A stretch of 64,000 nt of DNA, from the NCBI GenBank assembly GCA_022410635.1, contig JAJVDF010000219.1, positions 775,455 to 839,454 of the forward strand. The letters are read 5' to 3'. Below are positions 43,720 through 53,859 of this stretch, one piece after another. The translations under genes were made by a program, and so were the position numbers. The DNA comes from Tretioscincus oriximinensis (Eukaryota > Chordata > Lepidosauria > Squamata > Gymnophthalmidae). Within the stretch, counting starts at the first letter, position 1. Each line of letters starts with the position of its first letter. The notes below the pieces were generated by a model. The model saw only the letters and a list, made by a program, of their open reading frames with translations. It ran no database searches and was not told the origin of the DNA.

Positions 43720-44042
43720 CAACTCGGACTACACTCCGGATAACACTTAGCAAGCTTGTTGACAGACAGTTGATAATTGGCTCCCTTCTTTGCAGTTCTT
43801 ACAAAGGGTCCAACTATAGCACCTTCCTTCAGTTGTAATGGGACGATNGGCAGGGGTCTGGGTTTAACCACTTGCTGGTCTGGCCCCTGAACCATCTTTT
43901 GACAAACAANACTTGTCTGGAAACACTCTTTAACATCTTGGCTTTTACTTGGCCAGCAAAAGTTAGTGTTTGGTATGGGTTTGGTTTTGGCTTCACCCAT
44001 GTGCCATTTCCAACAATGGAGGTTTGTTTTCACTAGACTCAA
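43720..44042 (-). pseudogene. Integrase zinc-binding region and start of core
   Basis: Reads CWPSKSQDVKECFQTS then VCQKM, the decayed CxxC part of the HHCC zinc finger (usual form WPGMSxDVxxYxxxCxxCQ), followed by GAIVGPFVRTAKKGANY, matching the start of the catalytic core (usually DIVGPL). The first catalytic Asp of this block is not seen, and the core then stops, so most of the DDE domain is missing. Confidence 0.66.
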
Positions 44043-44498
44043 CTAGNTGCTTGTCAATTACTAGATTCTGGCCTAACTTCTCTTTAGAGTATGTGTCCAG
44101 CTTATTTTCTGCTACTACAAACTGCTCAGGTTTGTCACNGGGCAAATCAGAGTCTACACTTTTCTCTATGGATTTCTCCCATAAGACTTTTANGCTTTCA
44201 TCACTCCTCTGCTCTTCAACAAACAAAGATGTTTTTTCTTGCAGTTACATATTGGTCTCATCACCCTCAACTGCAGGTAGTAAATTTAGCCAATTTAGAT
44301 TTTCTTGTTCTGGGGGGTTGGCTGTCTGTTCCCCCATGAACATATGTGCAGGCCTAAAGTATTTGTGTAGGTAATTTCCACTTAAACAAGGGTGCATGGA
44401 GTTATGCACCACAGCAAAGTCCCAACTGCCAGCCCAGCCTTCATANTGAAATGGTATCCTGGCTGCAGGAGTCTCCATTACATCGCCTGTTATTCCCC

Positions 44499-44744
44499 TT
44501 AACAGCATGGTATGGCCTGGCAAAATGTAACCGGGTGTACCAAATCTTTATTAATGGAAATTTCAGAGCCCATATCTCTGAGGCCTAGTATCTCCTTGCC
44601 ATCAATGGTGATAGAGTGTCTAAATTCTAAATTCATTTCACTTCTCCCGGGAATTTCTATAACTTCACACTGGTTCACATGCACAGGAGTCTCAAAATGG
44701 CTGCCAGTGTCTGGCTGGTTTCGGCCTACTGCACTCTCTACCAT
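44499..44744 (-). pseudogene. Retroviral-type aspartic protease remnant
   Basis: The frame contains ITIDGKEILGLRDMGSEISI. The active-site triplet expected as D(T/S)G reads DMG, so the catalytic motif is degenerate. It lies directly after Gag and before the integrase remnant in the direction of the element. Confidence 0.62.
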
Positions 44745-44763
44745 CAGTGAGGTTCTTATTGGC

Positions 44764-45600
44764 TGCTGTTTACATTGAACAAACAGATGGTCTGTTTTTC
44801 AACATTTAAAGCAAGCCTTTGGTGGGTAAACTGGCATNTCATGTGAAGTAGAGACTGATTTATGTGTGCCTGGGTGTGGGTATGGTTTATTTGGTGTTTT
44901 AACATCTTTTTCAGGAGATCTGTGCTTAGATGGATAATATTTCCTGTCAGGAAAATATGGCTTGGGCCTAACGTTCTGCAGCACTCCTTCTCCTTTACAC
45001 TCAGCCAAACGATCCATTATTTGTGAAGCTTCCTGGATATTTTTGGGGTTTTTTTCGATCAAATTAAATTTTAGATGGGATGGCAAAACAGTTATGAATT
45101 GTTCTAGAAGCATCAAACCAATAATATCTTCTTTACTTTCAGATTTACTAGTTTCTAGCCAGTGTTCAAAGGTTTTTTTAATCCTCTGCCCCAACTGTAA
45201 AAAGGTCTCCTCAGGTTTTTTTCGAATGTTGCGGAATTGTTTTCTGTAATATTCCACTGTAAACCCACTTTGCTCTTTTACTAATGCCTTAAATAGTTGA
45301 TAATTCTTTCCATCTTCCAAACTCATGCCAGCAGCTATGTCACTCAAGGGTGATGTTACTAAACTTCTTATGATGGCCATTTTTTGTTCCTCTGGAACAT
45401 CATAATCATCACAAGCTCTCTCAAAATTAACAAAAAAATGTGTTCACTTCCATTCCTTTTTCATATCTGGGAAAGCCTGCCAATTCTTGCCTTCGTAGCC
45501 TAAATGGATTGGCCCCCTCAATTGGTTGTATTGGATTTTGACTCTGAACACTGGTTAATTCTAGTTTCTTTATCTCAAATGCTGTTTCTTTTTCTTTCTT
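44764..45600 (-). pseudogene. Gag, SCAN-like, with CCHC knuckle
   Basis: The main open frame 44799-45380 includes IAAGMSLEDGKNYQLFKALV, SGFTVEYYRKQFRNIRKKPE and ETFLQLGQRIKKTFEHWL, the pattern of SCAN domains, which are thought to derive from Gmr1-like Gag. Upstream, in another frame (to about 45560), FPRYEKGMEVNTFF continues the Gag N-terminus, so a frameshift near 45430 breaks it. Downstream is CX2CX4HX4C (ACFKC, then HLFVQC, 44764-44810) with an in-frame stop inside the knuckle. The product would be a capsid-like structural protein. Confidence 0.78.
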
Positions 45601-45742
45601 TAAGTGCGTTCAAACTCAGCCGGTCTTGTGTTTGTCTGTTTGATTACTATCTAACTAGGAAAATACTGTGTGGGACAACAGACCATTGCCTGTGGGGACG
45701 TGACAGTTTGCTTCCAGCCCTAGTCTGTTCTTCCTAGCTATA
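45601..45742 (+). other. Leader between the two Gypsy elements
   Basis: The 140 bp between the start of minus-strand Gag and the plus-strand Gag ATG. It may contain the end of an LTR and the leader of the plus-strand element, but no primer binding site was recognised with confidence. Confidence 0.35.
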
Positions 45743-46560
45743 ATGGCTGATTTACAGGCTCTCGCTGCACAAGTCCAACATATCGCTCTGGTTGTGACTC
45801 AGCTTCAGGGGCAAGCTCAGGACCCCACTCCACCCAGGGGAGCTAAGTGCCCTCTCGTTCTCCCAGACAAGTTCGTGGGAGACCCTAGTCTGTTCACCAC
45901 ATTTATAGCTCTGGTGGAAATGTATATCAGAATAAAACCTGAGTGTTTTGTGAATGAGCAGGCTAAAGTAGCCTTTTTGATTAGTTTGCTGCCCATTGGG
46001 TCACTCCTTATTTGACTACTAACAGCCCTCTCCTCTCAGACTGGGCTGGTTTCTTGAAAGCCGTGAAAGGGGTTTGGGCAGACCCTATCCAGGCTGAGGC
46101 TGCTAATAGAAAGATCAGGAGGCTAAAGCAAGGGAAAGGGTCTGTGGCTACCTATACCACAGAGTTCAGGTTGTTGGCCCAGTCAACCTGGAATGACTCT
46201 GCGTTAAGAGATAAGTACAAGGAGGGATTGTCTGTTGAAATACTGGCAGATTTAGCTAGAATGGAGCCCCCTGACTCCCTAGAACATCTGATAGAGGCTA
46301 GCCTTCATATTGATGGGTACCTAGAGTCCCTTCGCTTGGCCCTAGCGCTGTACCACACAGGGCAAGTTATGTGCCGTCAGTCCTTCATAGTGGGGCCCTA
46401 GTACCACCTGCCTCCCAAACCAGTGGAGAGGAGCCCATGCAACTGGGAGGGGCATGGCCTCGCTTGTCTGCAGAGGAAAAAACCCGTTGTCATCGGGAGG
46501 GGCTGTGTTTATATTGAGGTCAGGCGGGGCATTTGCAAATTGCTGCCCCTCCAAACCAAC
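45743..46560 (+). pseudogene. Gag with CCHC knuckle, PEG10/RTL-like
   Basis: Starts MADLQALAAQVQHIALVV. The capsid part reads FVGDPSLFTTFIALVEMYI and EQAKVAFLISLLP. After a frameshift near 45995 it continues WAGFLKAVKGVWADPIQAEA, ANRKIRRLKQGKGSVATYTT, EFRLLAQSTWNDSALRDKYK and EGLSVEILADLAR, a very clear sushi-type Gag. The knuckle (near 46490-46550) is recognisable as GLCLY, stop, GQAGH, in which the second Cys codon is TGA. Structural capsid protein of a retrotransposon; broken by at least one shift and two stops. Confidence 0.86.
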
Positions 46561-46986
46561 TACCTGCCCGCATACGGGAAACAAGAAACCTCAGGCCTAA
46601 AGCGGCTCTATGGTCTGAGGGCTGCAGGAGCAGTTACTACTCCCCAAGAGCCCAACGCTTGCCCTCTGTTAGTCCCTGTTACCTTATGGGCCACATCCGA
46701 CCAACCCATCGTCCTGGGAGCTCTGATCGACTCTGGGGCTTCCAATAATTTCATTGATAGGGACTTTGTTGTTCAGAATAAGATCCTGGTGGGACCACTC
46801 CCAAAGCCTCGCCCAGTAAAAACTATTGATGGTTGGCTGCTCTGCTCAGGCCCCGTGACCCAACAAAAGGTACCTCTCAAACTCACCATCCATGGACAAG
46901 AGGAGCAAATTCAGTTTCTTGTAGCCCATGTTCCCCATTTTCCTTTGGTGTTAGGGATGCCGTGGTTGGTGTTACACGATCCTTGA
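46561..46986 (+). pseudogene. Aspartic protease
   Basis: The frame contains GALIDSGASNNFIDRDFVVQ with an intact DSG active-site triplet, then VPLKLTIHGQEEQIQFLVAH and PLVLGMPWLVLHDP, the second conserved part of Gypsy proteases. A stop follows at 46984. Of all retroelement pieces in the window this one is the least damaged. Confidence 0.86.
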
Positions 46987-47007
46987 ATATCTTGGGCACA
47001 CCATGAG

Positions 47008-47428
47008 GTGTTGTTTGCCTCTGAGTATTGTCAGGTACGCTGCTGTTCTGAATGTGTTTTAGCAGCCCCAGAGGTCCTCTCAGAAAAGCCAAAGGGGGTC
47101 TTGCCTGCCAAATATCGAGACTATACGGACGTCTTTGATGCCCCAAAGGCAGACAAGTTACCACCACATAGAAAATACGATTGTGCTATCGATCTGGTCC
47201 CTGGGGTTCCTATCCCGACGGGACGCTTGTACTCCTTGTCAGAGCCTGAGTTGTCAGAGCTCCGCAATTTCCTAGAGCAAAACTTTAGTTGTGAATGACC
47301 AGGCCCTCAACTACTCCAGTGGATGCCCCTGTATTTGTGAAGAAAAAGTGAGGAGAATTGCGCCTTTGCAATGATTATTGTGCCCTGAATAAAATCACCA
47401 TACATAATCGTTATGCCTTACCCCTGAT
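47008..47428 (+). pseudogene. Reverse transcriptase N-terminal fragment
   Basis: VLPAKYRDYTDVFDAPKADK, LPPHRKYDCAIDLVPGVPIP and TGRLYSLSEPELSELRNFLE are the classic N-terminal segment. After a frameshift near 47290 the sequence continues [20 protein letters not shown] with LPLIP, equivalent to LRxCxDYRxLNxxTxxNxYPLPLI. It is cut off here; motifs A to E are absent. Confidence 0.86.
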
Positions 47429-47432
47429 TCCG

Positions 47433-49626
47433 GAGCTTTATTCTGGGATACATTTCAGAATACGGGCTTGTTACCCACAAGTCAGTTTAGATTATGGCAG
47501 GCCCTGAGTGGGGCCTGCCATAATCTACACTAATATGTGAGTAATACACATATAATAAAGCTCAATTCAGAAAGGATTTTTCTCAAAATCAAGACAGAAA
47601 TTGGTAGTAAAAATTTAAAGCATGCATGAAATAAAAATTCAAATTTGATTTAAAGTTTCAAGATGGAAAGGCAACCAATCTACAGAGGTAGACGGACCAG
47701 ATTTTCTGAGGCCCAAACTGGGGCAATTAATATTCATGCTAAAATGCATATTCATGAATATGCAAATCGCCCATAAACATGTATACCCCTCCAAAATCCC
47801 TGCCTGAGAAATCTGCAAAGCATGCAAGAATTTTTTGAAGTGTGTGAGAAATTTCATTTTTTTAATTTTAACTGAGGGGAGGGTGCCTTCAGGAGGTGGT
47901 CCCATTTGCCAGAGCCCCGAGTAGTGGTGCAGTTATTTTTTTTCCTTAGCAAAAAATGGGGAAAACGCTGCCCCCCCCCCCTTGGAAGATCAGGGTAGAC
48001 ACTCCAAAACTGGGTTTTCCCCTGCCTAAAGAGGTCATCTGGTTAGCCTAATTCCAGTTATAAAGAAAAAAGGACTCCCAGGCTGATGTGGGGGTAGGGG
48101 GAGAATCAGTATATGGGGAGGGAAGCAAATTTGGAATAAGGAGAGGGTTGAAAGAAAAAAACAATGTATTTTATAAATGTACGTTGGAAACATAAGTAGA
48201 ATGTATGATCCTTTATTTAAAAGGCTTACATTTTGTGGTGGATATATAAAATAATAGTATCCTCAAAAAGAAAAAGTTGATTCTCACCCTACCCTCAGGT
48301 GCTACAGCCATTATAAGTTGTACCTGGGGCAAATTCCTCTCTTCCATATCTATTAAAGGTGCAAAGTTCTACCATGGTTTTTATGTGTTAATCTTATCCT
48401 AGGGTTGAACATCTTGGGATGCATCAAACACCATGACTTTATTTATTCAGGTGGTTCATGAGGACACACATTTTTATCTGTGCTGTTCAACAAGCAGTTC
48501 TTAGGCACTTCTGGATACTTTACTGTATTTTATGCATAGAAAAATGTTGAAGAAAATGTGGCTGGAAAATAAATGAAATCAAACTTATTTCTGGTTACCA
48601 ACTATTGCTATACATACAAACGTCCCCAGAAAATCTGAAATCACCATAACTCAAAAAAGTTTATAGTAGGGTGGGCTTTGGGATAAAATATTTGTAAAAT
48701 CAAAATATTAAAGTGCTGTTTGCATTGTTATCTGGCATCCAGAAATACTATATAGAAAGCAAACCCCCCTTGCCCCCCAAAAAAGAAAAGGGAAAAAAGA
48801 AAACAAGTTTTAATCCACTAAAATGCCATCGACAGGTGTTGGCCATAATGTTGCCTTCCACTGACCAAAGTAACAATTTCATTGACCACCTAACAAGCTC
48901 AGGACACCTTTACTGGAATTTTTACCACTTTAAATAAACCTGATTTGTGCAGGGTTCACTAATGCACTTATATCTGTTGCAAGAAGTTTAAATCCTGATT
49001 TGCACAAAGCTAAATGGGTTGTACCAAAGTGCATCACTGAGCCCTGTTCATATCAGGCCTCCAGCAAACATTAGCTTTTGACCCCTGTACTTTCTTAGGG
49101 CCACCAGGTAAGTCAGAGGGCAAGATAGCCCACTAGGAGCTGATGTGTCTATAGTTACCATAGTAGCACCTGTAAACTGAATCTGTTACATCAGAATGCT
49201 TGAAAAATGACAGGTGGGGTTGCCAGAGCAACAGCCCACAGCCAAGCCAGCAAGTCCAGAGGGTGGTGGAAGCCCAGGGAGAAGCAGCAACTGCCGCCTT
49301 CTCTGCTGTGCTAGGCCACCCTCTCTGCCCAAGGATGGGAGCCAACGCATGACAGGACGCAGGGCTCATTGGGCAAGCAGGTTATTCCCCCTCCGACAGC
49401 AAGGGTCCAACTTCCTGGTGCTCTTTGGGGGAGGGAGCTGTTCAAAGATTCGAGCTTTGACTCTCCAGCCAAGGATGAAGAGGCAGCATCTCAGGTGGGA
49501 TTTTAGGCCCCCTGAATCCATTATTGGGTAACACAAGGCAGGTGGGCTCAGAAACACCAGGGAAAACAAGGAGGGAACCTACCAGCAGCTCTCCTTGCCT
49601 GCTGCCTGATTGCTGCTTCCCTTCTT
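47433..49626 (+). repeat. 2.17-kb direct duplication, right copy
   Basis: Second copy of 39951-42119. Its left edge is joined directly to the truncated reverse transcriptase. Its right edge continues into sequence not present after the left copy (CCCTCTCTATTAATCAC). The two copies differ by point changes and small indels, so they are not a recent assembly duplicate in the simple sense. They do not start TG or end CA, which speaks against their being LTRs. Confidence 0.93.
47690..48048. mobile_element. Long TAGGCTGACCAG-type element inside right duplicate
   Basis: Same position and orientation within the duplicate as 40206-40562, so it was present before duplication. Ends TAGACGGACCAGAT and GGTTAGCCTA. 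Confidence 0.6.
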
Positions 49627-49739
49627 CCCTCTCTATTAATCACAAACACCTTGGACAGAGAAGGAAAGGGGCTCAGCAGCAGACAGGGGTGGGTAGATAA
49701 AGCCAAGTGTCGAAAAAGCTTTTAAAAATTGGTTTTTTA

Positions 49740-51065
49740 ATGGAAAAGGTATGGCCCTTTCTATTCTGGGCCTAACCCTTATTCTGGGATATAATCCAGA
49801 TGAAGGCTCAGTTTAAAAAGTACCTCAGTCCCATTTTTTCATAAAAAATGACCTTTCTGCGACAGGCTTTATTCTCTGATTATGCCCCAGAATAGGGACT
49901 TGCCACTTATGTGCCATCTAAATCTGAATAAATCCAAGTACCGGAAGGCCTCAGTTCCACCTTTTAATTATAAAAAGTCCCTTTTGCAACAAGTTTTATT
50001 TTCTGATTAGATCCCAGATTAGGGGTTTGCCATCCATTTATGAATGGCAAGCCGCTATTCTGACATAAGACCCAAATTAAGGATTCCTTTCTATAAAAAA
50101 CGGGTACTGATCCCCTTTCTACACTAGACCTTATTCCAATTATATCCCAGAATAGTACTTGCCATCTACATGGAAGCCAGGATTCTAGGGCTGCCTAAGA
50201 CAAATCTGGGCTGCTAATGCCCCACATTTGATATAGGCAGCCCAGAAACATCTGGGCGTGCCTACATCAGATCCGAGTTGCACTCATCAGAGCACAGGCT
50301 GTGCCCGTGCTCTAAATGTGATGTAGGCAGCCTCATGTACTTCTAGGGCTGCTTGTATCACATCTGGCACAGAGTGTGAATGGACTGAGAAAGGCAGAGG
50401 GGTGGGAAGAGGCTAGGGAAGTTCCTGGACTGCAATCCTACTGATAGGGCTAAGGCTCTGGCACCCCCTAGCCTGGAACCATCAAGAGAAGGGAACACAA
50501 ATGAAACCAGAAGTTTCCTACTGTTCTAATCAGGTAAGTCCCAGGGTCTGTAGATCCTTTGCCTGGAACCAGGCTCCCTAAGGTTCCTATAAAGCTCAAG
50601 GTCCCTGGGATAGGGCCAAGGGTCTGTGGGTCCTCCACCTGGAACCATCAGGAGAACTGAACCTTAATTATAGGAGCTGGATATAATCCAGAATAGGATA
50701 AAGAAAAAAAAATCTGAGGAGGCCCCAGGGAGAAGTCCAGTAATCTCACTGGGACCTTCCTTGTGCTTTTACCATCCTTTTATGCTCCTTTGGAGGCATC
50801 CAGCAGATAAAACCAGCTGGCTGGGGCTCATGCAGAAATGCGCTGCTCACATTTTCACCAGTGTCGCCATCTTGAAGTACAGCATGGATAGACGTATGAT
50901 GCTGGAAGTGCATGAATCGTGCCCTTCCAACACTTAGTAATCTTGGATACGGGCTTGCCATTCACATGCTTGTGTTCACAAAGGAAAGCCCAGCCTTCCT
51001 TGGTTTGCCCACATATGTGAATGGTAAAGCTATTCTAGGATATAATCCAGAATAGTACAGAGAAG
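49740..51065. repeat. Field of palindromic TATTCTGG/CCAGAATA modules
   Basis: At least six irregularly spaced modules: about 49785 (TTATTCTGGGATATAATCC), 49868, 49991, 50130, 50676 and 51030 (CTATTCTAGG, ATATAAT, CCAGAATAG). Many are followed by ACTTGCCA(C/T) and (A/T)CTACATGG-like wording. The same module opens both 2.17-kb duplicates and occurs at 12170-12330. No coding sequence. Between modules 50170-50660 has locally repeated wording (CTAGGGCTGCCTA, ATGTAGGCAGCC). Confidence 0.6.
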
Positions 51066-52019
51066 GCTTAAGATAATTCAGGAAGGAGGAGCTCCTCAGG
51101 GCTGGGCTGGGGCTGCGGGAGGGCTAGGGGGATTTCCTAGGTTTTGGGTTCCCTCAACCCTACTTCTCCTTGTCCTTCCCCCTTCTTCCCCCCTACTACT
51201 CCTCTTCCCCTTCTTTTTTCTGGTTTTTTTCTCACCTACTTCTGGGGTCAGGAAGGAATTTTCCTCCAGGGCAGATTGACTAGAAGTCCTGGAGGTTTTT
51301 CGCCTTCCTCTGGGCATCCAGCAGGGGCCATAGGTTAGGCTGTTTGGGAAAGAGAACAATGTTCAAAACCAGTATTAAAAAAATGAATGGAAAAATTATT
51401 TTTTTAAAAAGTCTTAATGCTTCCGTTTTCTTTTTGTAACACAGCCTTAGAAAAAAATAGATCCAGAAAATTATAGCATAAATTTGGCATGGGGGGGGGG
51501 GGGGGGATTTGGCCCTATAGTGATTTGCTGCTTGTGTTAGAAAGGGAGGGTGGGAAGGAAGGAATCCATCACATGGAATGCACATAATTGGCTGATTGCC
51601 ACTAAAGACTCCTTTTTCGGTATGCCCCTGCCCACTCCTATCCACTTCCACTCCAAGTCATTGAAGGCTTCCAACAGTCCTGTGCCACCCAACCCCAGCT
51701 GCTGCAGCCCAAGCCTGCCTGCCTGGACCACCCACTGGGATAACCCATGCCTGCATTTGCTGGCTTAATGACTAGTAATAACATCTTCCCTCTTCAAACT
51801 GATCTCAGTTGCACCTGCAGGAGGATCTAATTGCCTTGAATAGGCAAAATGTTTATGGGTCTTACATGTTGGTGGAGAACCTCTTTGGACAAGGTCTTCA
51901 TGCCACTCTCAAGCTGGACAGCCTGAAACTTGCTTGGATGAATCTATTAATTTCCATTTGAAGACTGAGTCTCTGCTATTCCCCTACCCTGGTTTCTCTA
52001 CTTAGGTTCCCTGGCAGAG
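51066..52019. other. Intergenic, low-complexity runs
   Basis: CT-rich 51160-51240, a G16 run at 51491-51506. No gene or repeat family recognised. Confidence 0.45.
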
Positions 52020-52397
52020 AGTTAACAGAACCAAAAAAATGAATAGCATCTAATCAGGAGCTCTCAGATAAAAGACCTCTTAGGAAAAAGGAAAAAGCAG
52101 TGAGATGTGTAGACAATCCACAAAAGAAAATTGACCATTACTTAAAAAGTGGTGTTCCATCTTCTTCTGATAAAACCAGTATCTGGCTAGAGCAAACAGG
52201 AATGAATACAAAGAGCTGCCCATAAAAATGGTAGTACTTAAGAGGATAATCCCGATGTCCTATGTTTAAACCAAGATGTTGCCCATCAATCGCTCAATCA
52301 ATCTGCCCCTCAAATAAAAAATGGATGTATCTGCACAGACCTGGATGATCAAATATTACAATTGGATTGACTAAGACACTATAATATACAGCCTGTA

Positions 52398-53195
52398 AGG
52401 ATTCTGTCATGGAACCTAGCAGGATGGGCTGGGAAAGCTAGTAACCCACTCCTACTAAAATTCTATCAGATTTCGCAATACTAGCACTTCAAGAAACCTG
52501 GATCTCACCTTCAGAACAGGAAGTGCAAATTCCTGGATTTGTGGGATGGAATAATCCCGCCCAGAAAACAGCCAAGCCCGGCAGATCTAGTGGTGGCCTA
52601 GCCATATTGATCAATGGAGAATTAGTCTGGGAAGGCGAAGTCCTGTCGCTGGAATCTTGTCCCCCCCCCCCCCCCAAATATGCTGATTGTCAAATTGAAT
52701 ACAAAATCTGTGAGGCCTTTCTTTACAGTAACTCATACAATGATAATAATTAACATCTATTTGCCACCTGGCACTTCTAAATTCTATTCACCTACTTTCT
52801 GGACTACCCTGGAAACAATTATAGAAGAAATTGATAAATTATTTCCCGCCAAACTAATAATTATACTGGGAGATTTCAACGTGAGGATAGGCGACTCTGC
52901 CATTAAATTAGCAAATGCCTGCAATCTTCCTATAGAAGACATTCCCATTATTCAAGACTGGCAGTCAAGAGATGCACAGAAAAACAAAGACAGACTGTGC
53001 CTAATTAATCTACTTTATAAATATAATTTTCAGATACCTGGTGGTAGTGCAGAAAACTTCTGTTACCCATACATGTATCACACAACAAGAGGTAGTAGTT
53101 CACTGGACTACATATGTGTGTCAAAGCATTACTCTATGCTATTCTCAGAAATTGCTGTGATTCCAAGAGAAGACAGTGACCACCAACCTTTATAA
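52398..53195 (+). pseudogene. LINE endonuclease domain
   Basis: ILSWNLAGWAGK at 52398 and FAILALQETWISPSEQE are the N-terminal motifs. After a shift at the C15 run (52661-52675) the frame continues with IIINIYLPPG, AKLIIILGDFNVRIGD, SSSLDYICVS and EDSDHQPL. GDFN, DY(I/V) and SDH are catalytic motifs of apurinic endonuclease-like LINE nucleases and are all intact. Only the poly-C frameshift breaks the domain. Confidence 0.85.
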
Positions 53196-53226
53196 GTGAA
53201 TCTATTACTTCCTAAGACCAGCTACA

Positions 53227-53855
53227 TTGGCTGACTGCAAATTCTTGCGTAGTACAGAGATCCTCCATTATAGAAGGTTAAGATGGCACCATGTGGATAC
53301 AGCCCTGCTATCGGAATTTTTAGGTACGTCTGCGGTTGAGGAATTAAGAGCTATTATTGAGGACAACACTAATAACATAAAGGCACTCCTCGAAGCTTAT
53401 GCTTCATTAAGTTCTAACTTTAAAAGTCTTATGACAACTCAAGCTAACCTCTAACCATCTTTGAATAAGGGCAACCCATGGTTTGATAAGGACTGTAGAA
53501 AAAAAGGAAAGAACTTAGGAGAATGATGAGGAAGGCACTTCATGCACCAGACACTGCCATCCACCTCAACATGCTTTCAATAAAGCGGCAATACAAAAGC
53601 TTGATAACTGCCCAAAAAATGGCCTACAATTTAAACATCTGGAAAGAACTAGAAATGACCTCTCATAACCGAAACACAGTAGCATTCTGGAATCTGGTGA
53701 CGCGCAAACTGAAGGTGGTAAATTTTGACTTAGAGACCACAATCCCTGCTGCCCAGTGGGAAGAATTCTATAATGAGTTATTTAACAAAGATGTGGTCGT
53801 CAACACAAGATCTGCACCCCAATTTCACCTGGATCCCTCAGCCCTCCCTGTGTGA
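53227..53855 (+). pseudogene. LINE linker between endonuclease and reverse transcriptase
   Basis: Two frames, 53227-53454 and 53523-53855, separated by a stop and shift. KGNPWFDKDCR-like wording (53466-53500) and AFWNLVTRKL are typical of the region before reverse transcriptase in many LINEs. Confidence 0.6.
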
Positions 53856-53859
53856 CAAC

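Larger units (their letters stand above)
42440..45600 (-). mobile_element. Gmr1-like Ty3/Gypsy retrotransposon, decayed
   Basis: In minus-strand order: SCAN-like Gag (45600-44799), zinc knuckle, aspartic protease region, integrase zinc-binding part, integrase C-terminal part, reverse transcriptase, and the start of RNase H near 42450. Integrase remnants before reverse transcriptase is the Gmr1-type order, not the usual Gypsy order. Stops, frameshifts, many N and a missing integrase core show it is dead. No LTR was identified at either end. Confidence 0.82.
45743..47428 (+). mobile_element. Ty3/Gypsy retrotransposon (PEG10/RTL-like group), truncated
   Basis: Gag, zinc knuckle, protease and the first part of reverse transcriptase in the normal order on the plus strand. 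It then stops at the left edge of the right duplicate (47433). It starts head to head with the minus-strand Gypsy element. The Gag type is that of the sushi-like elements from which mammalian PEG10 and RTL genes arose. Frameshifts and stops in every gene show it is not functional. Confidence 0.85.

Noticed and set aside
39951..49626. The 2.17-kb duplicates as LTRs of one retrotransposon
   Set aside because: Their ends do not read TG...CA, no target duplication was found, they contain an older MITE, and the enclosed Gag-Pol parts come from two different elements on opposite strands.
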